A DNA stretch of 54,519 bases. Source: Photobacterium carnosum. Its GTDB lineage: Bacteria; Pseudomonadota; Gammaproteobacteria; Enterobacterales; Vibrionaceae. The notes under the pieces are model-generated. The model did not search any database. It was not told the origin of the DNA and saw only the letters and a list, made by a program, of their open reading frames with translations. Location of the stretch: the NCBI RefSeq assembly GCF_002849605.1, contig NZ_NPIB01000002.1:1-54519 (forward strand). Direction: 5' to 3'. Of the stretch, positions 7,897-16,335 are shown piece after piece (the stretch's first letter is position 1; each line of letters begins with the position of its first letter). Position numbers and translations under genes: made by a program.

Positions 7897-8790
7897 TTTA
7901 TTGAGAATAAAGAAGAATATTTAGATGAATTAGGTCTTATCATTCGTGCTCATGTGTCTCAATTTGTTATGAATGAATATGCGTCTTTAAAACAACTATT
8001 CGATGTGGCTGACTTTGGCATAAAGGTCAATATGTACGATGACACGTCTTTTTATGTTTTAAAATATGTTGAAATTTACCCATCAACCCCCGTTCTACTA
8101 GACGAAGATTACGTGCGTTTTTTATGTGCAATGGTCTTATCTATGAGCGATAGCACTCAAGAATTAGTTGATGAAATGGTCAGAGTTGGTATTAAGGCAT
8201 CTTGTTTCATGAATGAACAATTTACTTTTTGTACTGATGGCGAGTGGGTAAATAAACAGAGATATGGCAAATGCAATATTACACAGTTAGAACGTGCATT
8301 TAGTTTGATGCGTTATCTCATGTGCAGTATAGCTAGAAACATAAATAATTATGTTAAGGATTTTGTCATTTCGGTTTGTAATTTAAATGCTATGAACCAA
8401 CAAATACTGGCTAAGCGTCTTATCAAGACGGCTAACGTAACAGTGCGACTAGAAGTAGAGGGGCGTTATTTTGATCTTACAGATGTGGATTATACGGATA
8501 TAAACTCATTAACGAGTGCTCGTGTAAAAAATATTTTAGAAATGAATATTGCTCCGTGTCGATACAGTTGCCAAATTTTTCATAATAATGAACTAATTGG
8601 AGAAGCTGCTCGAAATGGCTTTGAGTCAATAAGCGATGAAGTACGCTGTTCAACGGTTATATTTCGTCGTTTGTTAATTACAGCCATTAAAAAAGCACGT
8701 TTAGTCTTACCTCGGCAACAAGTCCAGGTAACTGATGAAAAATCAGAATTGAATGGTAATGATCTGTTTTGGGGATCATTAACATTCTAA
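7894..8790 (+). CDS. Array protein with C-terminal Trp motif, copy 2 (family W)
   Basis: 298 aa, soluble. It ends in DLFWGSLTF, nearly the same tail as copy 1. The region before it (FRRLLITAIKKARLVLPR) aligns with LRKKVFSGARLINPK of copy 1. The N-terminal two thirds is mostly helical and diverged. Preceded by the zinc-ribbon family M gene, so 5136-6748 and 6839-8790 look like a duplicated M-W module. Function unknown. Confidence 0.65.
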   Translation: MFIENKEEYLDELGLIIRAHVSQFVMNEYASLKQLFDVADFGIKVNMYDDTSFYVLKYVEIYPSTPVLLDEDYVRFLCAMVLSMSDSTQELVDEMVRVGIKASCFMNEQFTFCTDGEWVNKQRYGKCNITQLERAFSLMRYLMCSIARNINNYVKDFVISVCNLNAMNQQILAKRLIKTANVTVRLEVEGRYFDLTDVDYTDINSLTSARVKNILEMNIAPCRYSCQIFHNNELIGEAARNGFESISDEVRCSTVIFRRLLITAIKKARLVLPRQQVQVTDEKSELNGNDLFWGSLTF

Positions 8791-8814
8791 TTCGTTAACT
8801 ATAAAAATAACATT

Positions 8815-8898
8815 ACCTATTAGGTGTATAAAACGCCTAATGGTGTTTCTGTACGCCTATTTAAGTAATAATTTTGCTAATTGGAGTATAGAAACATG
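8815..8898 (+). promoter_or_regulatory. Two-hairpin leader of the 8896 gene
   Basis: Hairpin A: ACC/GGT (8815-8817, 8842-8844) and ATTAGG/CCTAAT (8819-8824, 8836-8841). Hairpin B: a 13-nt arm at 8845-8857 pairs with 8883-8895 (12 of 13, one through G-U), running from the SD to the base before ATG 8896. Confidence 0.7.
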
Positions 8899-9405
8899 TC
8901 TAATCTAGAAAAGTTCATATTAATGTCAACCGGTATTAAAAGTGAGATGTTGGCTGAGGTTTCAATTAGTCCCATGACGAATTTTGTCCGTGATGTGGCT
9001 GAATGTATTGTTAAACCAAAGCAATGCTATGACAACTCATTTAAGCTTTTACAACGATTGATTCAGACCACAACCGAGGATGTTAAATACGTTCTTGGTA
9101 TGTGCGTCTGCTCATCAATTTTACCAATTGAACACGCGTGGATAAAAGTGGGTGCTAAATATTATGATCCAACACTAGAAATTGTAGTTGGAGATATTAT
9201 TGCCAATACTTATTACTCAGTGATGGAGTTTGACTTGGATGAAGCTATCACGGCTATGGAAAGTGTACTGGAACGTTCTGATGGTGATTATTGCCCTCCA
9301 ATGTTCAATCGCATGGTACATAGCCCAATATATAAACATCTATATATGTCTCAACAAGAGCGTAAGGCAATGTTTATAGGTAACTCCATTTCTCTTGAAC
9401 TGTAA
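8896..9405 (+). CDS. Putative papain-like Cys-His-Asp protein
   Basis: 169 aa from ATG 8896, preferred over TTG 8881 because that TTG overlaps the SD GGAG. The segment KPKQCYDNS, then LGMCVCSSILPIEHAW, then KYYDPT resembles phage and plasmid proteins with a papain/NlpC-like order of Cys (C44), His (H80) and Asp (D91). It may be a cysteine hydrolase or transferase, but it has no signal peptide and no substrate is suggested. It separates the M-W modules from two further family W genes. The function is inferred from motif order only. Confidence 0.5.
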   Translation: MSNLEKFILMSTGIKSEMLAEVSISPMTNFVRDVAECIVKPKQCYDNSFKLLQRLIQTTTEDVKYVLGMCVCSSILPIEHAWIKVGAKYYDPTLEIVVGDIIANTYYSVMEFDLDEAITAMESVLERSDGDYCPPMFNRMVHSPIYKHLYMSQQERKAMFIGNSISLEL

Positions 9406-9618
9406 TCCACATACTACATTAACTATCAAAGGAATTACTAATAAGTACCTTTTAACCTTGTTGTCTTTATTAAGTCAGCATTGATTTTTATTAGGTATTC
9501 AATATTAGTCATGAATAACCACATTATAACTCTTTATATCTCTTTATGATTTATGAAGCGTTCTCGTGTGTCTTATTCATGATTCCTGATTGAACAACTA
9601 CTAGGAAAGATAAAAATG
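9406..9618 (+). promoter_or_regulatory. Long structured leader of the 9616 gene
   Basis: 210 bp without an ORF. TCATGAATAA (9509-9518) and TTATTCATGA (9573-9582) form a perfect 10-bp inverted repeat. TTCCT (9583-9587) pairs with the SD AGGAA (9603-9607). The plan matches the other leaders but with a longer loop. An AT-rich stretch near 9420-9500 could hold a promoter. Confidence 0.55.
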
Positions 9619-10485
9619 TTAACTACTAACGCTAAATTCGAAACAAATTCTTTTAACTATAAACGCAACCAACCCGTAATCAATCTTGTTTTGGATATGT
9701 TCCGTGACCAAGGCTATTTTGATATCGCTAATGATGACAAATTGAGTTTTACTGTTGATTCACATGGCTACGTCACCGATATTCATTTTCCTGAGATAAA
9801 GATGTCTGAAATGGGATTCGTGCGACTTATGGCTAAATGGTTTGAACAGACTAAAAATATTAAGACTTTTCATCATGTCATGAAGTTAAAGGAAATTGTT
9901 GAATTTGTATTTAATAGTAAGCTGGAGTTTGTCGATTTTAATGCCGGCATTAATAGTGAGGTTCCTGTCGGTAGTCCTGATTGGGTCGTCTGTAAAAATG
10001 CCTGTATGTTTATGGATACTGATATTGATAAAATTGTCAAATCAAGTATTAAGTTGATTAATAATTTTATTAATAATACAACACTTAAACATGAACGCTA
10101 TTTGGTCAAACAGCACATACTCACAGGCTGTCGTGTCGATGTCTATTGTGATGCTTGTGATGAAATATTTGGGCTATCTAAAAAAACAATGAAACAACTA
10201 TGCCAAAACGGAGGTTCTCGTTTAGTGTGCATGGATATTGATATTGAATTTTATGGTCTTAATATAACTGGTATTGCAGATTTTCAGTCTCGTATTATTA
10301 AATCTCAGTGCGGTTCAAGTTACGAAGATATTGTTAAATTAAATATGCCAATTATTCGTGATTGTTTGCATGAAATGGTCATGGAAGAACGAGACGTACA
10401 AGGTCTAGTAAAGGAAAATTTAGATTGTAAGTGCGTATTATCGATTGATGAATTACGTGCGTGGCGATCACTTGGTATTGACTAA
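9616..10485 (+). CDS. Array protein, divergent family W copy 3
   Basis: 289 aa, soluble, no recognised domain. It ends in ELRAWRSLGID, a weaker version of the family W tail. The middle contains several Cys (residues about 125-205) and a helical KTMKQLCQNGGSRLVCMDIDIEF segment. Placement after the papain-like gene and the shared leader type argue that it belongs to the same functional set. The paralogy call is tentative. Confidence 0.55.
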   Translation: MLTTNAKFETNSFNYKRNQPVINLVLDMFRDQGYFDIANDDKLSFTVDSHGYVTDIHFPEIKMSEMGFVRLMAKWFEQTKNIKTFHHVMKLKEIVEFVFNSKLEFVDFNAGINSEVPVGSPDWVVCKNACMFMDTDIDKIVKSSIKLINNFINNTTLKHERYLVKQHILTGCRVDVYCDACDEIFGLSKKTMKQLCQNGGSRLVCMDIDIEFYGLNITGIADFQSRIIKSQCGSSYEDIVKLNMPIIRDCLHEMVMEERDVQGLVKENLDCKCVLSIDELRAWRSLGID

Positions 10486-10513
10486 GCGTAACAACAAATA
10501 GAACATTAACTTA

Positions 10514-10588
10514 ACCCTAAGGGCAGTATTGATTACCCCTTGGGTGTTTAATGCTGCCTTTTTTATGGAAAATAATGAAATGACAGCA
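10514..10588 (+). promoter_or_regulatory. Two-hairpin leader of the 10580 gene
   Basis: Hairpin A: ACCC/GGGT (10514-10517, 10542-10545) and AAGGG/CCCTT (10519-10523, 10537-10541). Hairpin B: TGCTG (10552-10556) pairs with CAGCA (10584-10588), just downstream of ATG 10580, so the start codon would lie inside the stem-loop. Confidence 0.5.
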
Positions 10589-11455
10589 AAAATGTTCACA
10601 AATTATATCTCTAATTCATTAGTGGCTCTTGGTTACGCAGAATATAAAGATGAAACTTTAATCAATTGGTCGATTGCTTATTGTCAGTCAGATTATGTTG
10701 GGTGGGATTCTACTTATCTATGTAATGATTCAATAATAGCTACGGCCAAGCGCCTTTTAACCAAAACTCATAGCAACTATGTGAAGGCGATTGAACGAAT
10801 AATTACTTCAGGTAAATATATTGAAATGAAGGTTAGAGGAAAGCGCGTTGAATATAGCTCGAATTCCTTAACGGCATTGCAAGAAACTGCCTGTGAAACA
10901 CTGTGTGAATGCATTGCTGACGAACTTGAGGGCCTTAAATCATCATTTAAGCGTGATGGTTATGCCTTTTTGTATGATGCAAATGTAAGTGATACAGAAA
11001 TTATTTACGATAGAACATTCGGTGATTACAAAATACAAGTTACAAAGGAAAATTGTGAGGATTTATATCTATTCCATGATCCTGAGAATGAAGTATTTAA
11101 CATGAGCCAAATACGTAGTTTTATCGATGGAAAAGAAATGTACCTTGATTCTGAGGTGACTCTATTAAAACGCAAACCTGAATGTGAAGAATATTCAATT
11201 GTTTGTCAGACCACTATATCTTCGGTGATCTGTGATAAGTCATTATCTGATGAAAAGTTGTTTCATTTCATATATAAAGAATATGTCGAATTATTCGCTG
11301 ATCTAATTTCCGAAGGGAGACGGATCATGGGAATTGAACGACCTGAACGCGATATTTTTTTCCAATCTCGTTATATAGCAAAGATAGAAATCGAAGCTAA
11401 ACAACAAAGAGAGGAAGAAAGTGTTAGTTTTTGGCGTGCGGTCACATTGGCATAA
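10580..11455 (+). CDS. Array protein with C-terminal Trp motif, copy 4 (family W)
   Basis: 291 aa from ATG 10580, which has TGGAAA upstream; ATG 10565 in the same frame lacks an SD, and the TTG at 10529 lies in hairpin A. Soluble, ends in SVSFWRAVTLA, matching the FWxxx(T) tails of copies 1 and 2. A charged helical stretch (EIEAKQQREEE) precedes the tail. It is the last gene of the array and is closed by a strong terminator. Function unknown. Confidence 0.6.
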   Translation: MTAKMFTNYISNSLVALGYAEYKDETLINWSIAYCQSDYVGWDSTYLCNDSIIATAKRLLTKTHSNYVKAIERIITSGKYIEMKVRGKRVEYSSNSLTALQETACETLCECIADELEGLKSSFKRDGYAFLYDANVSDTEIIYDRTFGDYKIQVTKENCEDLYLFHDPENEVFNMSQIRSFIDGKEMYLDSEVTLLKRKPECEEYSIVCQTTISSVICDKSLSDEKLFHFIYKEYVELFADLISEGRRIMGIERPERDIFFQSRYIAKIEIEAKQQREEESVSFWRAVTLA

Positions 11456-11491
11456 ATTATCAAACTTCACTGTTTTAAGTCTGGTTTGAAT

Positions 11492-11545
11492 AAGTCGAGT
11501 TACTATACTTCCCGCATGGGGAGAAGGTAACTCGACTTTTTTTTT
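11492..11545 (+). terminator. Rho-independent terminator ending the 1.4-11.5 kb array
   Basis: Perfect 12-bp arms AAGTCGAGTTAC (11492-11503) and GTAACTCGACTT (11527-11538) with a G/C-rich inner stem and a run of nine T. It is the only U-tailed hairpin in the array, which contrasts with the tail-less leader hairpins. Confidence 0.9.
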
Positions 11546-11568
11546 GCCCATTTTTTGGAGTGGTTAAC

Positions 11569-12252
11569 TTACGATGGTCGGACTGGTAATTCGTTGGGTT
11601 TTTTATTAAAAGGCCAGATCTCGAATAAATACTGATGACACCGCTCATGAATGCATGTTTGTGGTGAGTAAACTAAAATACCATGTTTATAAAGCGCGTC
11701 TACAACCTCCATCTTCAGCTTGGTTGCTTCTTTATTTGACGTCGGTGGTAGGACGATAAAAACGTGAATAAAGTTATCTGAAAGCTGACCGTTTTTATCA
11801 AAGAGTTCTGCATGATCTTTAATGATAAAAACATTTTTTAATCCGTTGGGCTTAAAACCACCTTTAGACCAATCTTGTTCGTAGGCATAAGTCGCAGACC
11901 AATCTGATATTTTTAATTCATTGAAGGCATTAGATATTCGGTCGTTCATCTTCTGGGGAAGGTTATCTATCCGTTTTTCTTCAGAGTTAAAACCATTCCA
12001 GATGTTTTGTAATACACGCTCAACATTAGCCACTACTGCATTTCTGTGTCCTGTTGCCGCAATCGAGGTGAGTTCTGGTGTAATAATACTGGGAAATCGA
12101 CGTTCCTTGATGGCTCTGTGCGCCCAGTTTGATAAAAATTTATTAGCGGCAATACGATTTTTAATTTTATTATCTTGGCGAGCTGTAGATAAGGCGACTA
12201 AGCCGCAAAATGCACAATGGCTGATAGCATCACTGTAATTGATGGTGGTCAT
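11569..12252 (-). CDS. Hypothetical 227-aa protein
   Basis: Soluble protein with no recognised family. The N terminus has a CAFC pair and a basic helical region; the C-terminal half looks alpha/beta (IHVFIVLPPTSN, ALYKHGILVYSP). Convergent with the array gene ending at 11455, sharing the terminator between them. It begins a leftward series running back to the RecT genes. Confidence 0.65.
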   Translation of the reverse strand: MTTINYSDAISHCAFCGLVALSTARQDNKIKNRIAANKFLSNWAHRAIKERRFPSIITPELTSIAATGHRNAVVANVERVLQNIWNGFNSEEKRIDNLPQKMNDRISNAFNELKISDWSATYAYEQDWSKGGFKPNGLKNVFIIKDHAELFDKNGQLSDNFIHVFIVLPPTSNKEATKLKMEVVDALYKHGILVYSPQTCIHERCHQYLFEIWPFNKKPNELPVRPS

Positions 12253-12322
12253 ATTAAACCTGATAGTACGTAAATAAACATGATAGATCCTATTGTACAG
12301 TAATTATCGAACGCGCAAGAGG

Positions 12323-12892
12323 CTAGTAGAATGATTGGTCATTTTTATCGTTGTTTAATGACGACATAATATCAATGGCGTCCATAACTTCTGCGCATAT
12401 TTCATTTATAGAATAGAAATCTTGCTTTTTGATCGTTAGCGCAGGGATGTTAACGAAGTTAAGTAATTCAATGATTCGACGTTCTTTCTTGCTGGTGGTC
12501 GAATAAATCCCTGATTGTGATATAACAATAACAGCAACTACTTTTAGTGTTCGTGGGTCGATAATACAAATGTCCAGCACACTATCTTCAATGTCCTTAT
12601 TATCTGTACGTTTTACCATCGATGATAGAGCTGTACCAAACTGGATGTTGTATGTAGCACCCATCTGCGCAATTATTCCGTTGAAAAGGTGCCAGGTAGC
12701 CTCACAGTCATAAACTGGTTTTTTTAGGTAATCTTTTTCAAATGTTTTATTTGTGGCTACCTTAATGTCTTCTTTAATGAGTAGCTTTTGTTGTTGTTTA
12801 GCTACGATAATATGGCTAATACGAATACCTATATCAATAACAAACAACACGACTAGAATTAGAAATAATGACGTAAATAAATCATGAATCAT
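12323..12892 (-). CDS. Membrane-anchored DUF2726-like protein
   Basis: 189 aa. An N-terminal transmembrane segment (residues about 6-28) is followed by a soluble domain. The segment LDICIIDPRTLKVVAVIVIS, then ERRIIELLNFVNIPALTI, follows the DUF2726 pattern (a PD-(D/E)xK-like fold: FVLxDxxTLKPxxxIE..., then an RD-x-x-K...AGxPLLR helix). The usual catalytic Glu after the second strand is replaced here (VISQS), so nuclease activity is doubtful. It may bind nucleic acid at the membrane. The assignment is remote. Confidence 0.45.
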   Translation of the reverse strand: MIHDLFTSLFLILVVLFVIDIGIRISHIIVAKQQQKLLIKEDIKVATNKTFEKDYLKKPVYDCEATWHLFNGIIAQMGATYNIQFGTALSSMVKRTDNKDIEDSVLDICIIDPRTLKVVAVIVISQSGIYSTTSKKERRIIELLNFVNIPALTIKKQDFYSINEICAEVMDAIDIMSSLNNDKNDQSFY

Positions 12893-12964
12893 AATTAGAT
12901 GATAAGCCTGTACATTAACTAAAATAATTGAAGCATATTATATTATTTGTAATGCAATGACGAT

Positions 12965-13261
12965 TTATTGAATTATTTCTGGTGCATTTAAAATTTGAGC
13001 TTCAGTGAATCCTCTTCTCTTTAAATTTGTAAGAGAGTAGGGGTTATCTTTCTCTGATGACCTCTTGGAAGCATCAATCGCTATTGAGATGGCTTTGTCG
13101 GCACTATCATCACCGACCGCTACTCTTAATGCACGACTTGTTTCTTTTATTACGAGTGCCAATATAAGTTCAGCATCGTTGTTGGATTTATAATTGCATT
13201 TTACTAATATATCACGTAGATGTTCTGCAATGATTTTACTCGCATTTTCTGGTGTAACCAT
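12965..13261 (-). CDS. Hypothetical 98-aa helical protein
   Basis: Short, mostly helical, no membrane segment. Residues 1-60 are likely two or three helices with charged faces; the tail TNLKRRGFTEAQILNA resembles a small helical binding motif. It lies directly downstream of the first RecT gene on the same strand with an approximately 75-bp gap, so it may belong to the recombination operon. No family recognised. Confidence 0.6.
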   Translation of the reverse strand: MVTPENASKIIAEHLRDILVKCNYKSNNDAELILALVIKETSRALRVAVGDDSADKAISIAIDASKRSSEKDNPYSLTNLKRRGFTEAQILNAPEIIQ

Positions 13262-13338
13262 TTTTCATGTGTCCCTAAATAAATCGTAAGTGGCTGACAA
13301 TTTATACCCGATAAACTGCCAGCGTAAAAATAAAATTG

Positions 13339-14319
13339 TTAATTTAAAACTTCTTCATCACACGCATTAAAATATGAACTTAATGCTGTGACGCAAGGAT
13401 CAAACAAAGGCCATTCACCAAAAGCTTGCTTAATAATTGTTTTTTCTCTCATTTTATCTTGCCATTTGTTCCATATACCATCGTATAGACTAACGCTTTG
13501 GCAAAGAGATATTGTTCCTGCTGTAGCAAATGATATGTGTTGCGTCTGATCGTTAAAGTCGGCAATACAATAACCACCAACAAATTGACCGCGTTCCTTT
13601 TGCCCATGGAAGGGATTAAATTCGTGACGAGGACGTTCACATTCATTAATCCATTCGAATTTATCTTTTGCGTAAACAAGCACACAATGTACTTTTTTGA
13701 GAATGCCGGCTCGAAAAGCAATGTATTCTAACCCGCGATATGAAGGCTCAAGGTGGCACTCTAATCGTCCACTGTTTTTATTGAATCGAGGTACAAGATA
13801 CGCATGTTTTTTTATTGGATTAAGTGATAATCCAACGGTAGCCGCCATATACAGTGCCCGTTGAACACTATCGACTGTGGCTGACGCAAGGGCATATTTT
13901 TTGTCGGATGCGCTATTGTAATTATCAAGAATGATGTTTCTGGCATATAGAGCTTCTTCTTTGAATGTTAAAGCTGATCCATTAATACTCTTATATTGCT
14001 GATTATGAGCAGTAAATATTTCCTGTGATTGTTCTATCGCGTCAAACGGAGCCAAGAATGGGGATACTAATGGTACTTGTTGCTGCTTAGGGCGCTGCTG
14101 TTGCTGAATAGGGCGTTGCTGTTGCTGAATAGGGCGTTGCTGTTGCTGTTGCTGAATAGGGCGCTGCTGCTGAATAGGACTTTGTACTGAGCTGCTTTTA
14201 TTTGTGTATTTAGCTGCCTTTTCTTTTTCTAGATCAGATTGTTTTGGTTGTGTATTAGAGGCTGACCATAATGGGGTTTTGACTCTCATGTAACTAACTT
14301 CACGTTCAAACGGATTCAT
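13339..14319 (-). CDS. recT: RecT-family single-strand annealing protein, copy 1
   Basis: 326 aa. A Pro/Gln-rich repeat tail occupies residues about 45-85. The RecT core follows: ATVDSVQRALYMAATVGLSLNP, then AYLVPRFNKNSGRLECHLEPSYRGLEYIAFRAG, the conserved helix plus strands that bind ssDNA. Such proteins anneal complementary strands, usually with a partner 5'-3' exonuclease, which I do not see here. Upstream on the same strand are two more RecT-like genes. This copy is the closest to canonical RecT of the three. Confidence 0.85.
   Translation of the reverse strand: MNPFEREVSYMRVKTPLWSASNTQPKQSDLEKEKAAKYTNKSSSVQSPIQQQRPIQQQQQQRPIQQQQRPIQQQQRPKQQQVPLVSPFLAPFDAIEQSQEIFTAHNQQYKSINGSALTFKEEALYARNIILDNYNSASDKKYALASATVDSVQRALYMAATVGLSLNPIKKHAYLVPRFNKNSGRLECHLEPSYRGLEYIAFRAGILKKVHCVLVYAKDKFEWINECERPRHEFNPFHGQKERGQFVGGYCIADFNDQTQHISFATAGTISLCQSVSLYDGIWNKWQDKMREKTIIKQAFGEWPLFDPCVTALSSYFNACDEEVLN
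14084..14180 (-). repeat. Pro/Gln tandem repeat inside RecT copy 1
   Basis: About four imperfect units of roughly 20-27 bp encode R-P-I-Q(3-6) blocks. Units differ in the number of CAG/CAA codons, typical of slippage. The reading frame is preserved. Confidence 0.85.
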
Positions 14320-14406
14320 AAGTAATATCTCGCTAATTAACTATAGGTTTATTGTTACATGAGTCTTGAGTCGCGCAACCGCACACTTGTCGTTATTGGC
14401 TTACTA

Positions 14407-15495
14407 CTACTCATCAAAATCATAGAATGAATCAACAACTTGAATAGATTCAGGTTTAATAACTTTGAAATCGTCAGGTTCATTTTCAGTAAGTGGTCGC
14501 ATAGCTTCTTGTTGTTCTTGAGCTAATCGTTCTACAGCATCTTCGGTTACTACAGCATCTTCGGTTACTACAGCATCTTCGATGACTACAGCATCTTCGG
14601 TTACTACAGCATCTTCGGTTACTACAGCATCTTCGATGACTACAGCATCTTCGGTTACTACAGCATCTTCGGTTACTACAGCATCTTCGATGACGACTGT
14701 TGGCAAAGCCTCGTTATTAGATTCTGTACGCTTAGAACTATTCCAATTCATTGCTATTTCTGCTGGCGTCCTATGATCGGCATTATCTGCTTTATCAATA
14801 TTTATTTTGTCTTCGTATTCTGAAAAATATTTATCTGCATCAATGATATAGTCACAATATTGTGAATAGAATGTCGATAGAGCCCGCTTGATCACTTGTT
14901 TACGACGGTACTCATTTTTAAATGGACCAAACCAACCCTCATTACCACTCATTTCAGCAATAGCATCTAGCTCGGCTATTGTCATATTAGAAGTTAAACA
15001 AGTGCCATCTATTAATTTTAGAGTACAAAATGCTCCTACAACGTCACCTCTCCCCATGAATAGGTTATCGATTTCAATAATTGGTTCTTCGGATGTATTT
15101 GTAACCTTTACCCGATCATTTTCGTGTACAACCCAAGCATTAATAGCTAATAGGTTCCCTGTGCTAAATGAGAGTTGTTGCATCCCCTTATAAGTAACAT
15201 ATATTTTTGCCGTTGGGATAAAGTCGTTAAGCTCACCTTTTACAAGTACATGGCCAAGTGCAGGGGAAAGAGTTAAGCCAAGTGCCGCTGTCTCTAACAA
15301 AATAGTACAAAGTTGGTCTGTATCAACCTCATAAAGTGATACTTGTTCATGATCTTGTGCTGAACTAATGATGATACGCTTTAGGTGTTCGCATTCGCGG
15401 TCAAAGTCTAAGTTATGATGATGATTTGCTACGATTTCATTAAAATCTGCTTTAACTTTTTCTGCTGACTGATTAAAAATTAGCTGTGAGGTCAT
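14407..15495 (-). CDS. RecT-family single-strand annealing protein, copy 2
   Basis: 362 aa. The RecT core covers residues about 50-230: LCTILLETAALGLTLSPALGHVLV, AKIYVTYKGMQQLSFSTG, then a C-terminal helical part with RRKQVIKRALSTF. It carries a disordered acidic insert of nine hexapeptides (VVTEDA/VVIEDA) at residues about 268-323 and an acidic end (YDFDE), reminiscent of tails that recruit partners. It is followed by copy 1 and preceded by copy 3. Role: ssDNA annealing in plasmid recombination or replication repair. Confidence 0.8.
   Translation of the reverse strand: MTSQLIFNQSAEKVKADFNEIVANHHHNLDFDRECEHLKRIIISSAQDHEQVSLYEVDTDQLCTILLETAALGLTLSPALGHVLVKGELNDFIPTAKIYVTYKGMQQLSFSTGNLLAINAWVVHENDRVKVTNTSEEPIIEIDNLFMGRGDVVGAFCTLKLIDGTCLTSNMTIAELDAIAEMSGNEGWFGPFKNEYRRKQVIKRALSTFYSQYCDYIIDADKYFSEYEDKINIDKADNADHRTPAEIAMNWNSSKRTESNNEALPTVVIEDAVVTEDAVVTEDAVVIEDAVVTEDAVVTEDAVVIEDAVVTEDAVVTEDAVERLAQEQQEAMRPLTENEPDDFKVIKPESIQVVDSFYDFDE
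14530..14697 (-). repeat. 18-bp tandem repeat with 54-bp higher-order period
   Basis: Nine units encode VV(I/T)EDA inside RecT copy 2. The Ile and Thr versions follow the order I-T-T three times, so triplets of units were duplicated as 54-bp blocks. The units are nearly identical at DNA level, indicating recent expansion. Not a CRISPR: there are no spacers and the frame is coding. Confidence 0.9.
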
Positions 15496-15516
15496 TTTTG
15501 CTATCTCGTTGTAATA

Positions 15517-16296
15517 TTATTGATTATCAATGATGTGTTGACGTGATTGGTCAATACTTTCTGTTTTGAAATACTTAGAAGAATACTTAGAAGAATTCTT
15601 ATTCTGGAATAAAAATTCATCAAGCTCTCCCGCTATTTCAGCAAGAAGTTGTACTGATTCATTATTAGTAACTAAGTTTTTAAGCACTCGTTTTAATGTG
15701 TGAACAAGGAAAAACTCAGTATTAATCTGATTCCCGGTCATACCGTTTAATCGAGCCAGTTCTAAAATTTCTTCCGCTGTGACAGTGATAACCATTTTTG
15801 TGTTTTCACTAGCAATAACAGCCACGCTGCCCATAACGCTTCCTTTGAGTTGCGAGGTTGGCAATGTATAACGTTCGGCTAAAATAGATTCCTCAGTACA
15901 GCCATTCCAGCTAACTTCTTCATCACTAAAAACGATTTTTAATGCTTCAATCGTAAATCCTGCATTAGAACGGTTTAATGCCCGAGCCATGCCTGTCGCT
16001 GAAACCATCAACTTAGCTTCAACGCTATTAGTGATGCGATCATTAATACCAACGATCTTAACTTCGTTAAGTGATGCCCGTAGGCTTAGTTTGAGTTTTG
16101 CGGTATTAACTACGCATTTGAATAAGCTATTTTCTGTAGCCTTATGAAGTAACGAGCCTTTAGCTACGCTTTTGGTTAAAGCCTTTTCTAATTCAAAGAG
16201 TTCGTGAGCCAATGTTTTTTCATTGGTGTAGCATTGCTCTTTACGTAACGGTTCAATGAACCCGTTAATCAGAGATTGTATTTCTGTATGTGCCAT
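15517..16296 (-). CDS. RecT-like protein, divergent copy 3
   Basis: 259 aa. The segment LFKCVVNTAKLKLSLRASLNEVKIV, then EAKLMVSATGMARALNRS, matches the RecT helix-strand core (aa..gLsL.p....lvp / l..ykGl..la.rsg), but the family residues are weakened. Next to its C terminus is a short SSKY-SSKY duplication. First gene of the leftward operon of three RecT-like genes with 20-90 bp gaps. It could be a subunit that co-oligomerises with the other two, which is inference. Confidence 0.65.
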   Translation of the reverse strand: MAHTEIQSLINGFIEPLRKEQCYTNEKTLAHELFELEKALTKSVAKGSLLHKATENSLFKCVVNTAKLKLSLRASLNEVKIVGINDRITNSVEAKLMVSATGMARALNRSNAGFTIEALKIVFSDEEVSWNGCTEESILAERYTLPTSQLKGSVMGSVAVIASENTKMVITVTAEEILELARLNGMTGNQINTEFFLVHTLKRVLKNLVTNNESVQLLAEIAGELDEFLFQNKNSSKYSSKYFKTESIDQSRQHIIDNQ

Positions 16297-16335
16297 TTTT
16301 ATATGCCCTGTAAATATCTGTATCCAGTTTTACAT

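Noticed and set aside
14530..14697. Possible CRISPR array
   Set aside because: The 18-bp units are contiguous, lack spacers and encode VV(I/T)EDA within RecT copy 2.
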